64,000 nucleotides of DNA from Angiostrongylus vasorum (GCA_018806985.1 JADANN010000468.1:5502072-5566071), one strand, 5' to 3'; counted from the first letter of the stretch, positions 1 through 10,879 are shown. The notes: a model not told the origin generated them from the sequence alone. Made by a program: numbers and translations.

Positions 1-115
1 AAGGAGACTCATGGACAGAGAGGGAGACAGAGGAAAAGGTGAGAGAAAGAAAGAAGGAAAGAGAGCGAGAGGAGGAGAGAGAACAAGAAGACAAAGATGA
101 AAACTAGTAGGGAAT
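1..115. repeat. Polypurine (GA-rich) tract
   Basis: The first 115 bases are almost entirely A and G on the plus strand, with GAGA, GGAA and AAAG runs and no regular unit. This is low-complexity sequence that could form a triplex. I see no gene in it. Confidence 0.8.
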
Positions 116-1416
116 TGAAGAGAACGAAAGAGTAGAGAGAATGCTATTCACACTTATCGACGAGATTCGCTTTAAAACGTAAAGGTATAACAATTCCAAT
201 AACGCTACTGTGTCGATGCCGACTATGTTTATATTAGAAGCGTGACCGACTATGAAAATTTCCATAGGCCACGATAGAAACGCCTATCGATCAATTCAAG
301 TCCTTCGTCGCATTGCATAAAGCTACCATGCTTTTTCAGTTGTAATGAGGTGATGTACTCTGTATACTCACAATTCTAAGAAGTATCAAGGAGATGTAAA
401 GCACAATGCTTAGAGGTGCACTGAATAATTCAGTTAGTCGTTTGTTCGAACCCGTGCTGCACGGACCAAACCAAGGCCACCGTCACTAGTGCTCGGTAAA
501 TTGATAGCAAACTCATCTGGGAAAATCGAAACATTGGCTTAATCAAATTTTTATAGGACATTGATTACAGTCTCAGAAACTTCCCATACAATACCGTTAT
601 AGAGAATTTTTTCTCCTAAATAGAGAATTCTCTAACTACCTAACAAATGTTCTCTATAATTCTGCATATTTAATAAAGAAATTCTTCCTGGCGACACATC
701 AGAGGAAGTGATTTGGCGACACCATAACTATATCACCTGGTTGCCCAATGGCATAACTAGGCGGGCCCTACCAGAATTGCCTAAGCCATCTCCACCCCCT
801 TCCCTGGTGGCTCCCAGTGGTATAACCAGGTAGAGGGCAATGGCATAACTAGGAAAGACTATGTCATGTCTGCCCTTTCTTTAGCATAGTATGTTATGTT
901 CACCGTGCCAATCCGTTTCAATCCATAGTTCAACTATCATTCTCTCCACATGTGTGTGCCGTACTATTGTTCTGATGAAAAGCTTCTAATTCAAGCAGCG
1001 TCAGGTATTCGCTCACTTACACTTTATTCTCTCCACATTAATCTTTTGCTCATTTGATTAATTAATTCAATAGTAGTGATTTTGCGTTCACGTAAGCAAT
1101 TATTAAATTATACTCCTTCCTCATTCCTCAGAACAGTTCATGAATCTTCTACACTGGCCTCTACAATATGGCTAGCACAGTTCCATATATGCTTCCTTGG
1201 TTAGTAGTCTTTAGTTAATTGTTAAACACACTCTCTCTGTCAACGTAAGGAATATTTGTACTATAACACCTTTTAATTCATCAATCTATTGTACAAGTTT
1301 TCACGTCATGTTAGTGTTAAGCGATCCATTAGATAAGTGCAGCATTGATCATTAAATAAGTCGTTGCCAATTTGCACAATGCTTGAACCTCTTATGTAAG
1401 TCTTTACAGTATTATT
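116..1416. other. No gene seen; small repeats
   Basis: Bases 420-560 resemble the middle of SINE-B: a GTTCGAACCC B box-like start, then a stretch with 'ggtaaattg' and 'catctggga'. Bases 700-860 carry short repeats, including a 16-base direct repeat CAATGGCATAACTAGG at 746-761 and 838-853. The rest is AT-rich with no exon I would defend. Confidence 0.5.
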
Positions 1417-1422
1417 ACTTAC

Positions 1423-1520
1423 CTTGCATTCCTTTCTTTCTCCATAGAACGCGTTGCTGTGTATGCCGTTGTTGCATGTCGTCGTTTTTTGAAAAGTGTT
1501 TGTATTAGATCTCCTTTTGC
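1423..1520 (-). CDS. Candidate isolated exon, unknown gene
   Basis: The minus strand is open here and ends in a near-perfect nematode 5' splice site, AAG|GTAAGTAATA, at 1422-1413. Two frames are open, so the peptide is uncertain; one ends WRKKGMQ and the other YGERKECK. No partner exon was found on either side. The strength of the donor is the main support. Confidence 0.25.
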
Positions 1521-1736
1521 TACTCACATCGTTTTTCTTACTCAGTAAAGAAGTCTGTCATTACATAACCATCCATTCGCTTAATTAAATGACAATTATA
1601 TTGAACCATTTATTCGCTCATGACATCACTTCAGTGTGTTCAGTGAACAAGCATCATTTTGCAACCTTATATTGCTGTAGTATATAAATCTGGAAGATTA
1701 CCGCCGTTGTATTAATGCCGGTATTGTGTAAATAGG

Positions 1737-1812
1737 GGTTTAATTACCCGAGATTGAAGTACGAGAGAAAGGCGAACACGGAGCGAAAGCCTTGAGCGGC
1801 GGAAACTTCAAA
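1737..1812 (+). ncRNA. SL1-like spliced-leader sequence with fold
   Basis: Bases 1737-1758 match the nematode SL1 leader at 19 of 22 positions, with the first 13 bases (GGTTTAATTACCC) identical. A GT donor dinucleotide (1759-1760) follows directly, as in a spliced-leader RNA. TTGAAGT at 1754-1760, which spans the donor, can pair with ACTTCAA at 1805-1811, enclosing a smaller AAGGC/GCCTT stem (1769-1773 with 1789-1793). SL1 RNAs also keep the donor in a stem. I find no Sm site (AATTTTTGG-like) downstream, so this is more likely a diverged or dead SL gene, or a chance match. It is not next to a 5S gene. Confidence 0.3.
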
Positions 1813-2329
1813 ACGAACGTTAGACACTATATTCACTTTACTACTACCGAATCAACTAACACAGCTGTAATAAGTTTGAACAATCGCCTTTTAAATTTAA
1901 AGAGTCGTACGCTTTAAAGCCCATCTCACCATTTGGTTGGTATCCTACTGGTTCAGCGAGCTTTTTCTTTTTTAAGGTTATGAGATAATCTGTAGGCTTA
2001 TCCCCACTATTACCACCGGTATCCGTCGGTCCCTGTACGGATCAGAGAACTGCTCGCAACTTTTTTCTCACGGTTTTTTCCCCAGAGGACGATGGAACCG
2101 TTTTCTAGTATTCGTTTACTTTTACAGCTGGAATAGCCTTGTTAAAAGGTTCCTGGCTTGAGGGATTCTGCCGTAAGAAAGAGTCTTTCCAGCTGCAAAT
2201 TGCAATTCGATATCCACAGAAACACAACAGACTTACAGCCGTTATAAAATATGGCGATGATAAGATATAGTCATATTTTCCTTATTCACAGTAAAAAATT
2301 TATTTGTAGTTTTGTACGACCCCTCCTTC

Positions 2330-2640
2330 ACATCTGCTGTGCGGATTTCATCACTCAATAAGGTCTTCCAACTTTAAAGCATGGCATCGGCTCCTGTTTG
2401 AGGATTTTCGTTTCATTTTGGATGTCGTAGAATTGTGGTCGAGTCGATTCTCAATGGAGCCCTGAGATAGCCAGGGTAGAGTGTTCCCATTTGGGTTGCA
2501 AAGAATGATTTCTTCCCCGACAAGACCGGTATCAATTTCCTGACCCTGGAGGGACGAGAGGACTGCTGAGCCCAGACCGTGATCGAACCACCACCGTGCT
2601 CGTGATGATTGGCATCACTACCACCGCGCTATCAGCCTTC
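2330..2640 (-). mobile_element. SINE-D copy
   Basis: It shares blocks with the copies at 13262-13590 and 49866-50227: 'ctgctgtgcggat', 'ggtcgagtcga', 'cctgagatagcc', and a head whose reverse complement reads as a tRNA-like A box ('tagcgcggtggtag') and B box ('ggttcgatcacgg'). Confidence 0.65.
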
Positions 2641-2877
2641 CTTATGCCAACAGTAATACTGGTTAAATGACAGTAGTGATATAACGGACTGATCGGATAC
2701 TCCGACATAAAAGGAGTAAAGCAATGACGATCTTAAATCTAGAACAACGACGAAAAAATTCGTTCCAATGATTTTTTAACGACGAGGAAATTCTTGCTGA
2801 AGACGCTCCAAAGAGAAATAAGTCCAAGCCTCGAGCGACGGAAAAACGGCCATTTTACTAATGTCTGATTTTTTTTC

Positions 2878-3400
2878 TTACTGCTTATTCTTGTTTCATT
2901 GCAGGGTACGATAAGAGATCCAACCATAGCAATGCTGAGATGTGAGCGGAACTCGGTACTTCAGCCAGGGTTCGACAGCGGGATTGCCCTTTCAGGAGGC
3001 TCACGTGGTACCCTATGCACTTCTGAGGCCTTTGCTTTGCCTTTTTACCACCGATTTCCACTCTATATGTGCTATTAGCAACCACCCATTCACGGAAATC
3101 ATCCGAAAACACAACTCGGCATGAACCAAATTCAGCTGTAGCTGCAGTCGAAATCAAATGTTCTAACTTTTTACTTAATGCCTATTCTTTTTGCATGGCA
3201 AGATACGATGAGAAATACAACAATGCGGATGCTCATTCTCGTTGACGGCTGACTGCTGAGAGGCCGGTTGGAGTAAAAAGCTAGCTGAGAAAAAGTTAAA
3301 GCAAGGGCATCGGTTGGTGCTGTGGATAGCACGTGCGTCTGGGAAAGGTAATCGTAGGTGCGATGGCCAACTGAGCACCTGAGTTTTGTTCATATCTCAC
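2878..3400 (-). mobile_element. Degenerate SINE-C-like pieces
   Basis: The starts at 2878 and 3168 both read 'ttactgcttattctt' or 'ttaatgcctattctt', followed by a 'ggcaagatacgatgagaaatac'-like block seen at the start of antisense SINE-C copies. A tRNA-like stretch in the other orientation follows at 3300-3380. This is a composite of at least three fragments. Confidence 0.45.
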
Positions 3401-3545
3401 AGTCCCTGTGGCTGTATTCATTTTATCATTGTTATTGTCACTAGTATTATCATTATCACGATTAACATTTTTGTAACTATTATTATTAGTGTTATTATTA
3501 ATATTAATATTGTTGTTACTACTGTTACATGACTCGGCGTCATCT
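3395..3545. repeat. Imperfect ATT/GTT trinucleotide repeat
   Basis: Mixed ATT, GTT and ATC triplets form an interrupted microsatellite. The Asn-rich open frame on the minus strand is a by-product of the triplets. Confidence 0.8.
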
Positions 3546-3639
3546 TCGTCACATTGTGTGAATCCGAGCAATCATCCACAAAAGTTCTCGAGCTTCAATG
3601 CGAATACAGCTGGTACTTGAGGATTTTTATCGTCTTAGC

Positions 3640-3885
3640 TACGAATGTATTTGGATGCTGGTCAAGAGAAATTTCCCTGGATCCTGAGATAGCCGTACGA
3701 GAGGGTGACCTCCACGAAGATTGGAGAGATTGGCCCGAGTCCGGACTAGTCTGGTATGAATTTCTCGACCACGGAAGGACGAAAGGATTGAAGTTCCTGC
3801 GACAGGGGTCCAGCCAACGCCTGGGTACGTTGGAGCATCCGCGTAATGGACGAGGATCACTATCACTGCGCGAACCCCTCCCTAT
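3640..3885 (-). mobile_element. SINE-D/SINE-B fragment
   Basis: It contains 'tggtcaagagaaatttccctgg' and 'cctgagatagcc' in the order seen in SINE-D, then the 'agactagtctggta' block also found in SINE-B. The open frames here are repeat-derived. Confidence 0.5.
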
Positions 3886-4003
3886 CAAAGAAAACCATTC
3901 ATTGGCAAATAAAACGCTGAAGAGCCTGTAATAATAGTGAAAACTTACACTTTATTTCAAATTACACTTTTTACCATCCATTTGTATAAACCACTCAAAA
4001 CAG

Positions 4004-4062
4004 CAGGAATTTCCAAACGCTTCAGTACTGGCGATTGGTCAGCCGACATCATTTTTATTAAT
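4004..4062 (+). CDS. Candidate isolated exon, unknown gene
   Basis: An AAAACAG acceptor is followed by 19 open codons (beginning GISKRFSTG) and the donor AAT|GTAAGAGG. The opposite strand is also open and has AATAAA shortly after a stop, so the strand is uncertain. Confidence 0.22.
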
Positions 4063-4349
4063 GTAAGAGGTTTTCGTTACATTTCCACTTACTGCCCAAT
4101 TTGTATAATTTTCTATTATCCACACAATGTCTTCTTACTTGTTATACCTGTCTATCGAGTTCATGACAACGAGCTGTTTTTTGGGGATTAAACGCAATTT
4201 TTTTTGGTAATTAAGGCATCTGAGAAGTGGAAAAGCTGGCAGATTTATAGAGGAGACTTTCCCTCCTCATGCTGTCATAGCAGAAATAATTTCAATTTTT
4301 AGTAATAATTTTCATGAAAAGCACATTTGTGTCGTGAAAGGATAAAGAA

Positions 4350-4591
4350 TAAAGCTTCCAGTGTTTATCAATCCCTGAGGGATACGCCATGCATCCGACT
4401 TCATTAAGCATCGTTGGAGGTGAATGAATGCATATCTGGCTTATACAATTATCCGCTGTGGCCTACCGTTGTACGAAGTCAAGTGCTGCTCTCTTCCTAG
4501 ACAAGGCTAACAGTAATTTGACGACTCAAGATGGATGGAGGGGTTGGTGAGCTCGGAGAGCAGGATCGAATCTCTAACTACTGTGCTATTT
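4350..4591 (-). mobile_element. SINE-B copy
   Basis: It starts (minus-sense 3' end) with 'tgatcaatccctgagggat'-type sequence, then 'gacttcattaagcatcgtt' and 'ggaggtga.tgaatgcatatctgg'. The head on the minus strand carries a good B box (GATTCGATCC). It is about 240 bp and diverged. Confidence 0.8.
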
Positions 4592-5716
4592 AAAAAGCAA
4601 AATTTTTAATGAAGAAGGTATTGATGCAGCAAATAATTCCGAGAGAAGTCCAGACTTTGTCATAACCCAATAAAGAAGCTGCAAATTCAAACCATTTTTT
4701 TTCTTCGTACTGCTTTGGATGTAATTGTTGAAAACTTATAGACGCTGAAATTTTCAGTTGCTGACGCATTGAAATCAATGCTTGTGGCTCGTTTGCATTA
4801 ATGATGATATCATTTTTTAAAAAAACGGAGAAAAACGTTAAAAACAGCTACAGCTTATCAACGAAATGAGGTACATTGATCACTTATACCGAGCTAAATA
4901 GAAGTTGGCTTACAATAAAAAAACGGCTTTTTAAATCATAGCATCATCATCATCATCAGTATCGTCATCACCAACATCATTGTCATTGCTTCCTAAACTG
5001 GCGTTTACTTCAATAATTGATTCGAATTGAGAGATAGTCAGATAACGAGGTGGTTTTATGGAAGAGTTGAACAAGAAATGTATGGGAATCAATAAACTTC
5101 TCTTCCCAAACACCACGAACCAATTAGAAACTCGACAAAACGCAAGAGGAACACGTAATTCAAATTCTCAAGTTATATGGAGCGCAATCGTTGCTTTTTA
5201 GTAAATGCAAATAATATAATAGGAGAGGAAAACACAAAAAGCAAAACGTAATAAGAGATGAGAGTGGTTAGAGAGACAGCGACGATGGCCACTGATTCAA
5301 CTACCTTTAGGGGCAATCAAGTTTGGGATCCTTTTGGGATCGCCGACTACCACTACCATTGTCCTAATAAAAGTTTCTTCAATACCGGTAGATGGATCTG
5401 TGATGAAGATACTGAAGCGCTTTGATAGAGACATATCAGGATTCGAGAGCATCTCATCGACCATTCCTCAATATTCATGCAGAGGATCAAAAATTCTCAA
5501 AGCAGCAGCCGAACTCAAAAAAACCCGTGCACGTTCGTGGCTGACGAATTCGGAATAACAAGCCGAATGCAAAAAGCCCTGGTAATAGAAAGTGTGAAAA
5601 AAGCGAGTTATATAAATAAATAGATGAATAAATAATGATGGACGTATGTGACGATGCTGTGGTGCAATTTGATAGAAAACCAACCATCGTTACTTATTCA
5701 GAACCGGTTCGATTTT
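4592..5716. other. No clear gene; short repeats
   Basis: AT-rich sequence with a short (ATC)n run near 4941-4958. A fragment at about 5390-5540 resembles the 3' half of SINE-D ('attctcaaagcagcagccgaa..aaaaaaacc'). The open frames are short and I would not defend them. Confidence 0.4.
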
Positions 5717-6275
5717 TTATTGAAGCAAAGAGTGCTCGTCATGGTTTCTTCGAGTGTTTGTGATATGTTGTCGAAGTGTTCTCCAGACCGACGAGAGAAG
5801 TTGGCCAATAATAATCTGTCAGAATCCATCGCATGAGAAGATTTCCTGTTTTTCATCCCTTCATGAGAAATCAAAGATTACTAGGATGTCATGTATTATA
5901 GAATGGAGGTTCATTGTGGTTTAAAGTAAATTAACGAGACATTTGCTATTCTGTGAAAAGCACCTAAAGTTAATGTGGCCGTATAATAGTTTTTTGCTGA
6001 TTTACTTCAGATCTTCTTAAAGTCTGCCGAACTCTTTCCCTTCTTCTGATCTGGCAACCGCTATGTCTTTCAGTTTTCTTTCCAACGAGGTAAAATAATG
6101 GCTCATAAAGCAGAATTTTTTGCTCGTGATAGATCTCCAGTGAAGAGTTCAGCTTTATGAAGTCTGCAAGGAATATAAGCAGTTAGTATCCAGAAAATCG
6201 CCAATGCTACCGACCACTCGTTGACCACACTCATTCGCTCGTCGTTTTGGTAGCACTCGAAAAGAATAAGGAAAA
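5717..6275 (-). CDS. Gene Z, three 3' exons (6211-6275, 6006-6163, 5717-5815)
   Basis: This is the C-terminal half of an unrecognised protein. Exon 6211-6275 begins after ATCTTTCAG and reads FPYSFRVLPKRRANECGQRVV. The 47-base intron has a textbook branch site and acceptor (TACTAAC...TTCCTTGCAG). Exon 6006-6163 (52 full codons) reads FIKLNSSLEIYHEQ... and ends in a basic run before GAA|GTAAATC. The last exon begins after TTCTGACAG, reads IIIGQLLSSVWRTLRQ... and stops at 5717-5719. All junction phases agree (2, 1, 0). The AATAAA polyadenylation signal at 5721-5716 overlaps the stop, implying a very short 3' UTR. The protein is charged, with no membrane segment or domain I know. Confidence 0.55.
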
Positions 6276-6914
6276 CTGAAAGATTTCTATGATGACAGAA
6301 ATCGATGAGCATCACAAAAAATATCGAAATGACCTGTGTGGTTTCATTTTAATTGTTGTTCTGTTTTGAAAATATTGGTTCGACTACTCTTTCAAACGAA
6401 CTATCAACTGAATTCCATCCAGCTATTGATTCCTATATCATCTAGAAGCCGTTGACAATGGTCAAGAATTCCCAGTCAAAAAAGCAGTAGATGTAAATCT
6501 TATCACCACGGGAAATGTCTTCTAGCGATAAAGACATTCGTTATTAAATTTCTAGTACAGAGAACTCAGCTGTCACATGAGGTAAAAAAATAAAGATATT
6601 TCGAACAAAGAGTTAGAACTGTAAAAGAAATTTGATCACAGCTACCGCAAGTATTGTGTTTACATTTCTATTGCATTGTATCTTCAACGCATTTGAAAAG
6701 TAACGACACTCGGCCCCGCCCCTTCTCAGTGATGTTACTTTTCACTAAAATAAACATTCGCGTGAAAAATACACTATGAAGTATCGATAAGCAAGCAGGA
6801 AATAGGTAAAATGTGAAATTATGAAAATTTATTGTCTTTCGAGAGATTAGTAACAGCCGAATGCAATCTGTCGGCCTCAGTCAGCCCGACTTGGATCGGT
6901 CCACCTCTCCTCAC

Positions 6915-6993
6915 TCTGCCCACGCGTACAACTCGTCCGGAAATTCCCAGGGGGATTGTTGGCGTGGGTTCACATCGCATGCGTAGTTCGCGC
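6915..6993 (-). CDS. Gene Z, middle exon
   Basis: A GC-rich island in AT-rich DNA. The acceptor is GATGTGACAG; 25 codons read ANYACDVNPRQQSPWEFPDE and onward; the donor is GCAGA|GTGAGG. The incoming phase (1) fits the exon at 8721-8808 and the outgoing phase (2) fits the exon at 6275. The plus strand is also open here, which lowers confidence for this exon alone; the phase match on both sides raises it. Confidence 0.5.
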
Positions 6994-7377
6994 CTGTCAC
7001 ATCAGCAAAAAATCTCATGATAGAAGGGAAAAAAATTTTGCCGAGTTCATTTTTCGCATAATTAGTCTCAGGAAGGATAAATTTTTAGTGTGTGAACAGT
7101 GAAACAAAAATTAGACTGAGGTGCCTCATTGATTTCTCTTTGCGGTTACATTAACTGTTCGTTTTACTGAACTAGTACGAAACAAAACGGAAATTTTTTT
7201 TGAAACTTCCACTTCCTGTTTCTCAGATAGTGTTAAGAAACAAGTAACATTTCTATGGCACTAATGATGGCTTTATATCAATTAGACCTTTTCGTACATG
7301 CAGTAATAGAGACAACATTGGTATAATGGTAACGATGTTGGTAGCTTAAACCACAATGGTAACTTCTTATCAGCTGC

Positions 7378-7535
7378 GTGATGCGAAATGCAACCATAAT
7401 GACGCTGAGATATTTGCAAAACTCCGGACCGCAGGTGTCTGCGGTGGGGAACGAACGCACTACTACGCTTACCGGGGGCTAACGCGTTCACCACCTCACC
7501 ATGCGGGTCCTTCGTTTCGCCTATGTCTCAGCTAA
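7378..7535 (-). mobile_element. SINE-C copy
   Basis: It contains the family core in antisense: 'tgctgagatatttgcaaaac', 'tccggaccgcaggtgtctgc', 'gctaacgcgttcaccacc' and 'tgcgggtccttcgtttcgcc'. In sense orientation this gives an A box-like TGGTGAGGTGG and a B box-like GTTCGTTCC. Confidence 0.85.
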
Positions 7536-7564
7536 TATTGATAGTAATAAAAGTAATAAATAAA

Positions 7565-7843
7565 GGATAAAGCTCTCGGCGCTGTTCAAAGCCTGAGCGG
7601 ATGCGCCATGCATTCGACTTCATCAAGCATCGTTTGGAGGTGATTGAATGCATATCCGGCCTTTACAAAGACTCGCAGTGGCCTACCGATGTATCGAGCC
7701 AGTGCTGCTATCCACCCAAACAAGTCTGGTACCAATTCGCTAACCCCAGAGGGATGGAAGGCTTAATGGGCCATGGGGGGCAGGATCAATTCTACGTGTG
7801 TGTTGCAGGGCGCCTCCGACCACTGCGCCACATGCGCCGCTAA
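7565..7843 (-). mobile_element. SINE-B copy
   Basis: About 280 bp, near full length, running from the 'ataaagctctcggc' tail to the tRNA-like head. It lies in the large intron of gene Z, in sense with it. The 80-codon plus-strand open frame is inside the SINE and is not a gene. Confidence 0.85.
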
Positions 7844-7844
7844 T

Positions 7845-7930
7845 AAAAGCAACGGTGGCAATAATAGTTATACTAACGGTAACTGTAATGGTAGTGGGAA
7901 TGATAATACTAGTAATAGTAATAATACCTG
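7845..7930. repeat. Imperfect AAT/GTA trinucleotide tract
   Basis: Interrupted AAT, GTA and ACT triplets directly follow the SINE-B head. Confidence 0.7.
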
Positions 7931-8355
7931 TTAAGATTGCTCAGCTCGGAAGAGGTTGCTATGAAATTGTGTGCTGAACAGTAGTAAAAGATACCGATAA
8001 TTCACTAATTCACGGCAATGTGAAATAGTGGCCGGTTTTGAAAAAGTATTAACAATTATGTTAAGGCAGTCAGATGGGTAATTTTTTACTTCACAATGTC
8101 CTGATAGTCGAAGGTTATCAAGTTAGAAATAAAGGATCATTTTCTTGCCAAGATAAAACATTGCGATACATAGAACTACAAACTTCTGAAAGGAAAAAAA
8201 ACGGCTTTTGAGATTAGGAGTACGTGACATTAATGTGGTGTGGGTAGTGTATAACTATGTTGACACCCAAAAGACCGACTTTCTATAAAGCTCGTCGTAA
8301 ATAATCGATATATTTATTTATATGTTCTTAAGAACTGATCTTGTTGAGCTGATGC

Positions 8356-8445
8356 GAGTTGTCGTTGTTGTTGTCGATGTTGTTGTTGTTGTTATCGATC
8401 TTGTGGTTGTTATTGCTGTTGTTGTTAAATTTGTTGTGGTTGGCT
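8356..8445. repeat. (GTT)n/(AAC)n microsatellite, interrupted
   Basis: GTTGTTGTC, GTTGTTGTTGTT and GTTATT units. On the minus strand it gives an Asn-rich end to a 133-codon open frame, which I treat as repeat-driven. Confidence 0.8.
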
Positions 8446-8720
8446 GATGGCTGACGCTTCGGTGATTTCGCCTTCCTCAGAGCCGTGCTGTTATGAGTAG
8501 AACTAAAATGACACCAATAACAAGGACATTTTTGTATGCACATAGGATAAAAAGACATGAGTACTAGTAGAAGAACATTAACAAAAAATAAAACAACTGC
8601 TTCAGTTCCACTAAAACTTCTGTGGAAGCAGTAACATATGGATGGTAAGTGAAGAGGAACTTTGAAATGAACAAAAACTTCCAGCGATGAGAAAGGGATG
8701 ACAGAAGAAGTGATGCGAAC

Positions 8721-9094
8721 GTTGCCCATCAGCCATGGTGTTCATGTTCTTCAGGTCCTCAACATCCAGAAAGTTCTGTTCAGTTAGAGAATCATTTGAG
8801 GACGACCTCTTACATGAAGTAAAGAATCGGCTTGCAATAAACATAAATAAATAGTTTAACATCCTTTTGGGATTGCCTATTGTTACTATCATTGTTAAGG
8901 TGAAACTTTCTGCAGTAATGGCGAGTGTCTTTGTGATGAAACCACTTCTACTTCTAGTCCATCGCTTATTGTCATCGATAGGTCAGTTCCGTCAGCACCC
9001 GAACATTCTCTGCACCTCTCTCCCTTTTCATTTATAACTCGCTCGACTAGCCTGCGTTGCCATGGAGTAAAAGTCATTGGCGCCGTGTATCGCA
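8721..9094 (-). CDS. Gene Z, two 5' exons (8907-9094, 8721-8808)
   Basis: Exon 8907-9094 starts after GGAGTGCAG; the first ATG is at 9077, 17 bases inside, which fits a trans-splice acceptor. It reads MTFTPWQRRLVERVINEKGE, then a Cys pair (CREC) and an acidic/serine stretch, and ends QK before GTTTCACC. After a 98-base intron, exon 8721-8808 reads RSSSNDSLTEQNFLDVED and onward, ending phase 1 before GTTCGC, a weak donor. It joins the exon at 6993 in phase; the intron between holds one SINE-C and one SINE-B. If 9077 is the start, gene Z encodes about 219 residues. It could instead be internal, with more exons upstream. Confidence 0.5.
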
Positions 9095-9243
9095 CTGCAC
9101 TCCTTTATGTTGCTTTGTGTTCAGTTACGCGATGTCATGTCCTATCCACTTCACCTCCCTATTCAGTGTAGTGGTCATTTGTCATGAGTACAGTTCACAC
9201 AAATAATTCACCACTTTTACTTAAGTGTCCATAAAGACCATAC

Positions 9244-9381
9244 CTGAACAACAAGTTTTCCGTCCCATCCTGGTATTGTAAGGTTCCTTTTCAATGTGGT
9301 GATGCATTCACCTTGACTTGCATAAGCGTAGCGCTTCCCTTTCATACACCATCCACCCGCCGACCGATTCCAGCCGACTGA
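9244..9381 (-). CDS. Candidate exon upstream of gene Z
   Basis: 46 open codons lie between the acceptor TCTGACAG and the donor CAG|GTATGG. The peptide has a GGWCMKGKRYAYASQGE segment and a Trp-Asp-Gly end. It leaves in phase 0 while the exon at 9094 needs phase 1, so a direct join fails. It belongs to another gene or to a missing exon of gene Z. A minus-strand exon before it (9446-9493, ending CCGCCT|GTGAGG) is compatible in phase. The plus strand is also open at 9446-9619 after a strong TTTCTCCCCTCACAG acceptor. Confidence 0.3.
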
Positions 9382-9619
9382 CTGTCAGACTTCTTGCTTG
9401 TCCCCACACCCCAAACCAGTTTCCTTTCTCCCCTCACAGGCGGCCGACAACCAGCCCATAACCCTGTCTGTAGTTGCGATCGTTCCTATATCGGCGCCGT
9501 TGACGACGTCGTTTCAATTGTTTGGCCGATTTCTCACGCTTCGCACAACATTCCTTCGTTCCGTCACAGTTTCCATATTTTCGCTTCGATCCAGCAGCGT
9601 TTCTCTTTATTATAAATAA

Positions 9620-10329
9620 CAACTATGATCAAATCGTTTAGTTTTTGTCGAGTATTTTTTTAATATCTTTCATGCTGAATCATCTAATAAAGTAGTATTT
9701 GACGCTAGAAAAGGGCGTTTAACAAAAAGCTGCATTGTTATAGAAAGTTCTCCTGAAAGCCAGCGTTCTCTTTAATAAACTTGCGCGCATGTGTTGGTCT
9801 CAATGCAAACGTGCTAGGGAATAGTTACGCTTTTAAATTTTGCAAAAAACGCCTAAACTTATAGCGAACATTATGAGTTGAAATAAAGAACAGTTGGATG
9901 TGGTTTTATTGTTCTGTCTTCTTTGGCTTTCAAAAAGTGATTCCTTCGTGAAAAAAAAGTTGATTCAGCTCCAGGTATTGTATTCTTTGAGTGTTACTGT
10001 ATATGAAAATTTTACTTTCCTCTAATAATTACTCTCAAATAATATCCTATAGTTTGCATACGGTAAGCACCCGGTGCTGATATCCTGGGTAGTCGATAAC
10101 GCCCTGATATCTTCATAAAAATGACCTGCAGTGTTACCATTTAGAGCATTGTACTTATGATTTGACAGTTTACAAATGAACATTTTTCCCTTAGAAACAA
10201 GTTTGTGAGATTTATTTCGAACATATTTCAATGAGTTTTACTATTTTGAAGACATGTTTCTAAAAAGGCAAAGTTTTAGAGAGAGGTGAAATGAAGATAA
10301 CACCGCCATCATGCCTTGCTGCTTCCTAG
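9620..10329. other. No exon I would defend
   Basis: AT-rich. A 69-codon minus-strand open frame (10022-10231) is protein-like but has no convincing splice partner. Any upstream exon of gene P should lie here or left of here. Confidence 0.4.
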
Positions 10330-10879
10330 CTCGCTGTTGAGTCCTTCGATTTCTGGATTAGTCGAACACACTATTGATTGGTCGTCGTAAGGTTTAAATG
10401 GGGTCGAGTTACCGAATGTTCGAATTCGACTTTCTTAAATAACCAAATTGACCTATTTTTTGAGCAAGTCTTTAAGCACTTTAATTCGCTGACATCACAG
10501 CGATCGAGCAGATTACTGCATCACCGTTGTAAAAGGACGAGCAGCCAAAGCATGCATTGAGTACAATACATTAATTGGCATAATATTGGATGCTTTTAAC
10601 TTTGAACTACCTAATCGTACTCATAGGGATCTTTATAAATTGCAATGTAGACCACTAGAGTCCACAAATCTTTGCAAGCCAGGTAAACATTTCCCTGTTG
10701 CACCAAGGTAAAATTCAGAGTTTGTGGATTCTATGAATCTTTTTTCTTCACTGTTTTTTTTCCAAGGGGAGTTCGACCGGCAAGACATGATGGTATTCCA
10801 AAATGTATCGTTGGTGTTTGCCGCTTTCGTGCTTGCGATGGAAATCTTAAGAATACGATTTTCATTTTTCAGTTTCTGA
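10330..10879 (+). CDS. Gene P, exons 10330-10386, 10501-10682, 10767-about 10879
   Basis: The first exon follows a strong polypyrimidine acceptor (TTGCTGCTTCCTAG), has 18 codons (SLLSPSISGLVEHTIDWS), and leaves at GTC|GTAAGG in phase 2. The second follows GACATCACAG and has 60 codons, starting DRADYCITVVKGRAAKACIE. It has four cysteines and an NRT glycosylation sequon, and leaves at CCAG|GTAAAC in phase 1. The third follows TTTTTTTCCAAG, starts EFDRQDMMVFQN and runs into a hydrophobic stretch and a stop at 10877-10879. A phase-0 donor before the stop (for example ATG|GTATTC) would connect it to 11739. This reads as an extracellular region; I do not recognise the family. Confidence 0.5.

Noticed and set aside
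2080..2150. Trans-splice-like acceptor (TTTTTTCCCCAG) with ATG six bases on
   Set aside because: Only 14 codons follow before a stop and there is no donor, so a gene start is not supported.
8328..8729. 133-codon minus-strand frame with Asn-rich end
   Set aside because: The Asn run is the (GTT)n repeat, and the start overlaps the gene Z exon 8721-8808 in another frame.
9394..9619. Plus-strand 73-codon frames
   Set aside because: Three frames are open across this GC-rich island, so openness alone says little, although a good acceptor precedes 9440.
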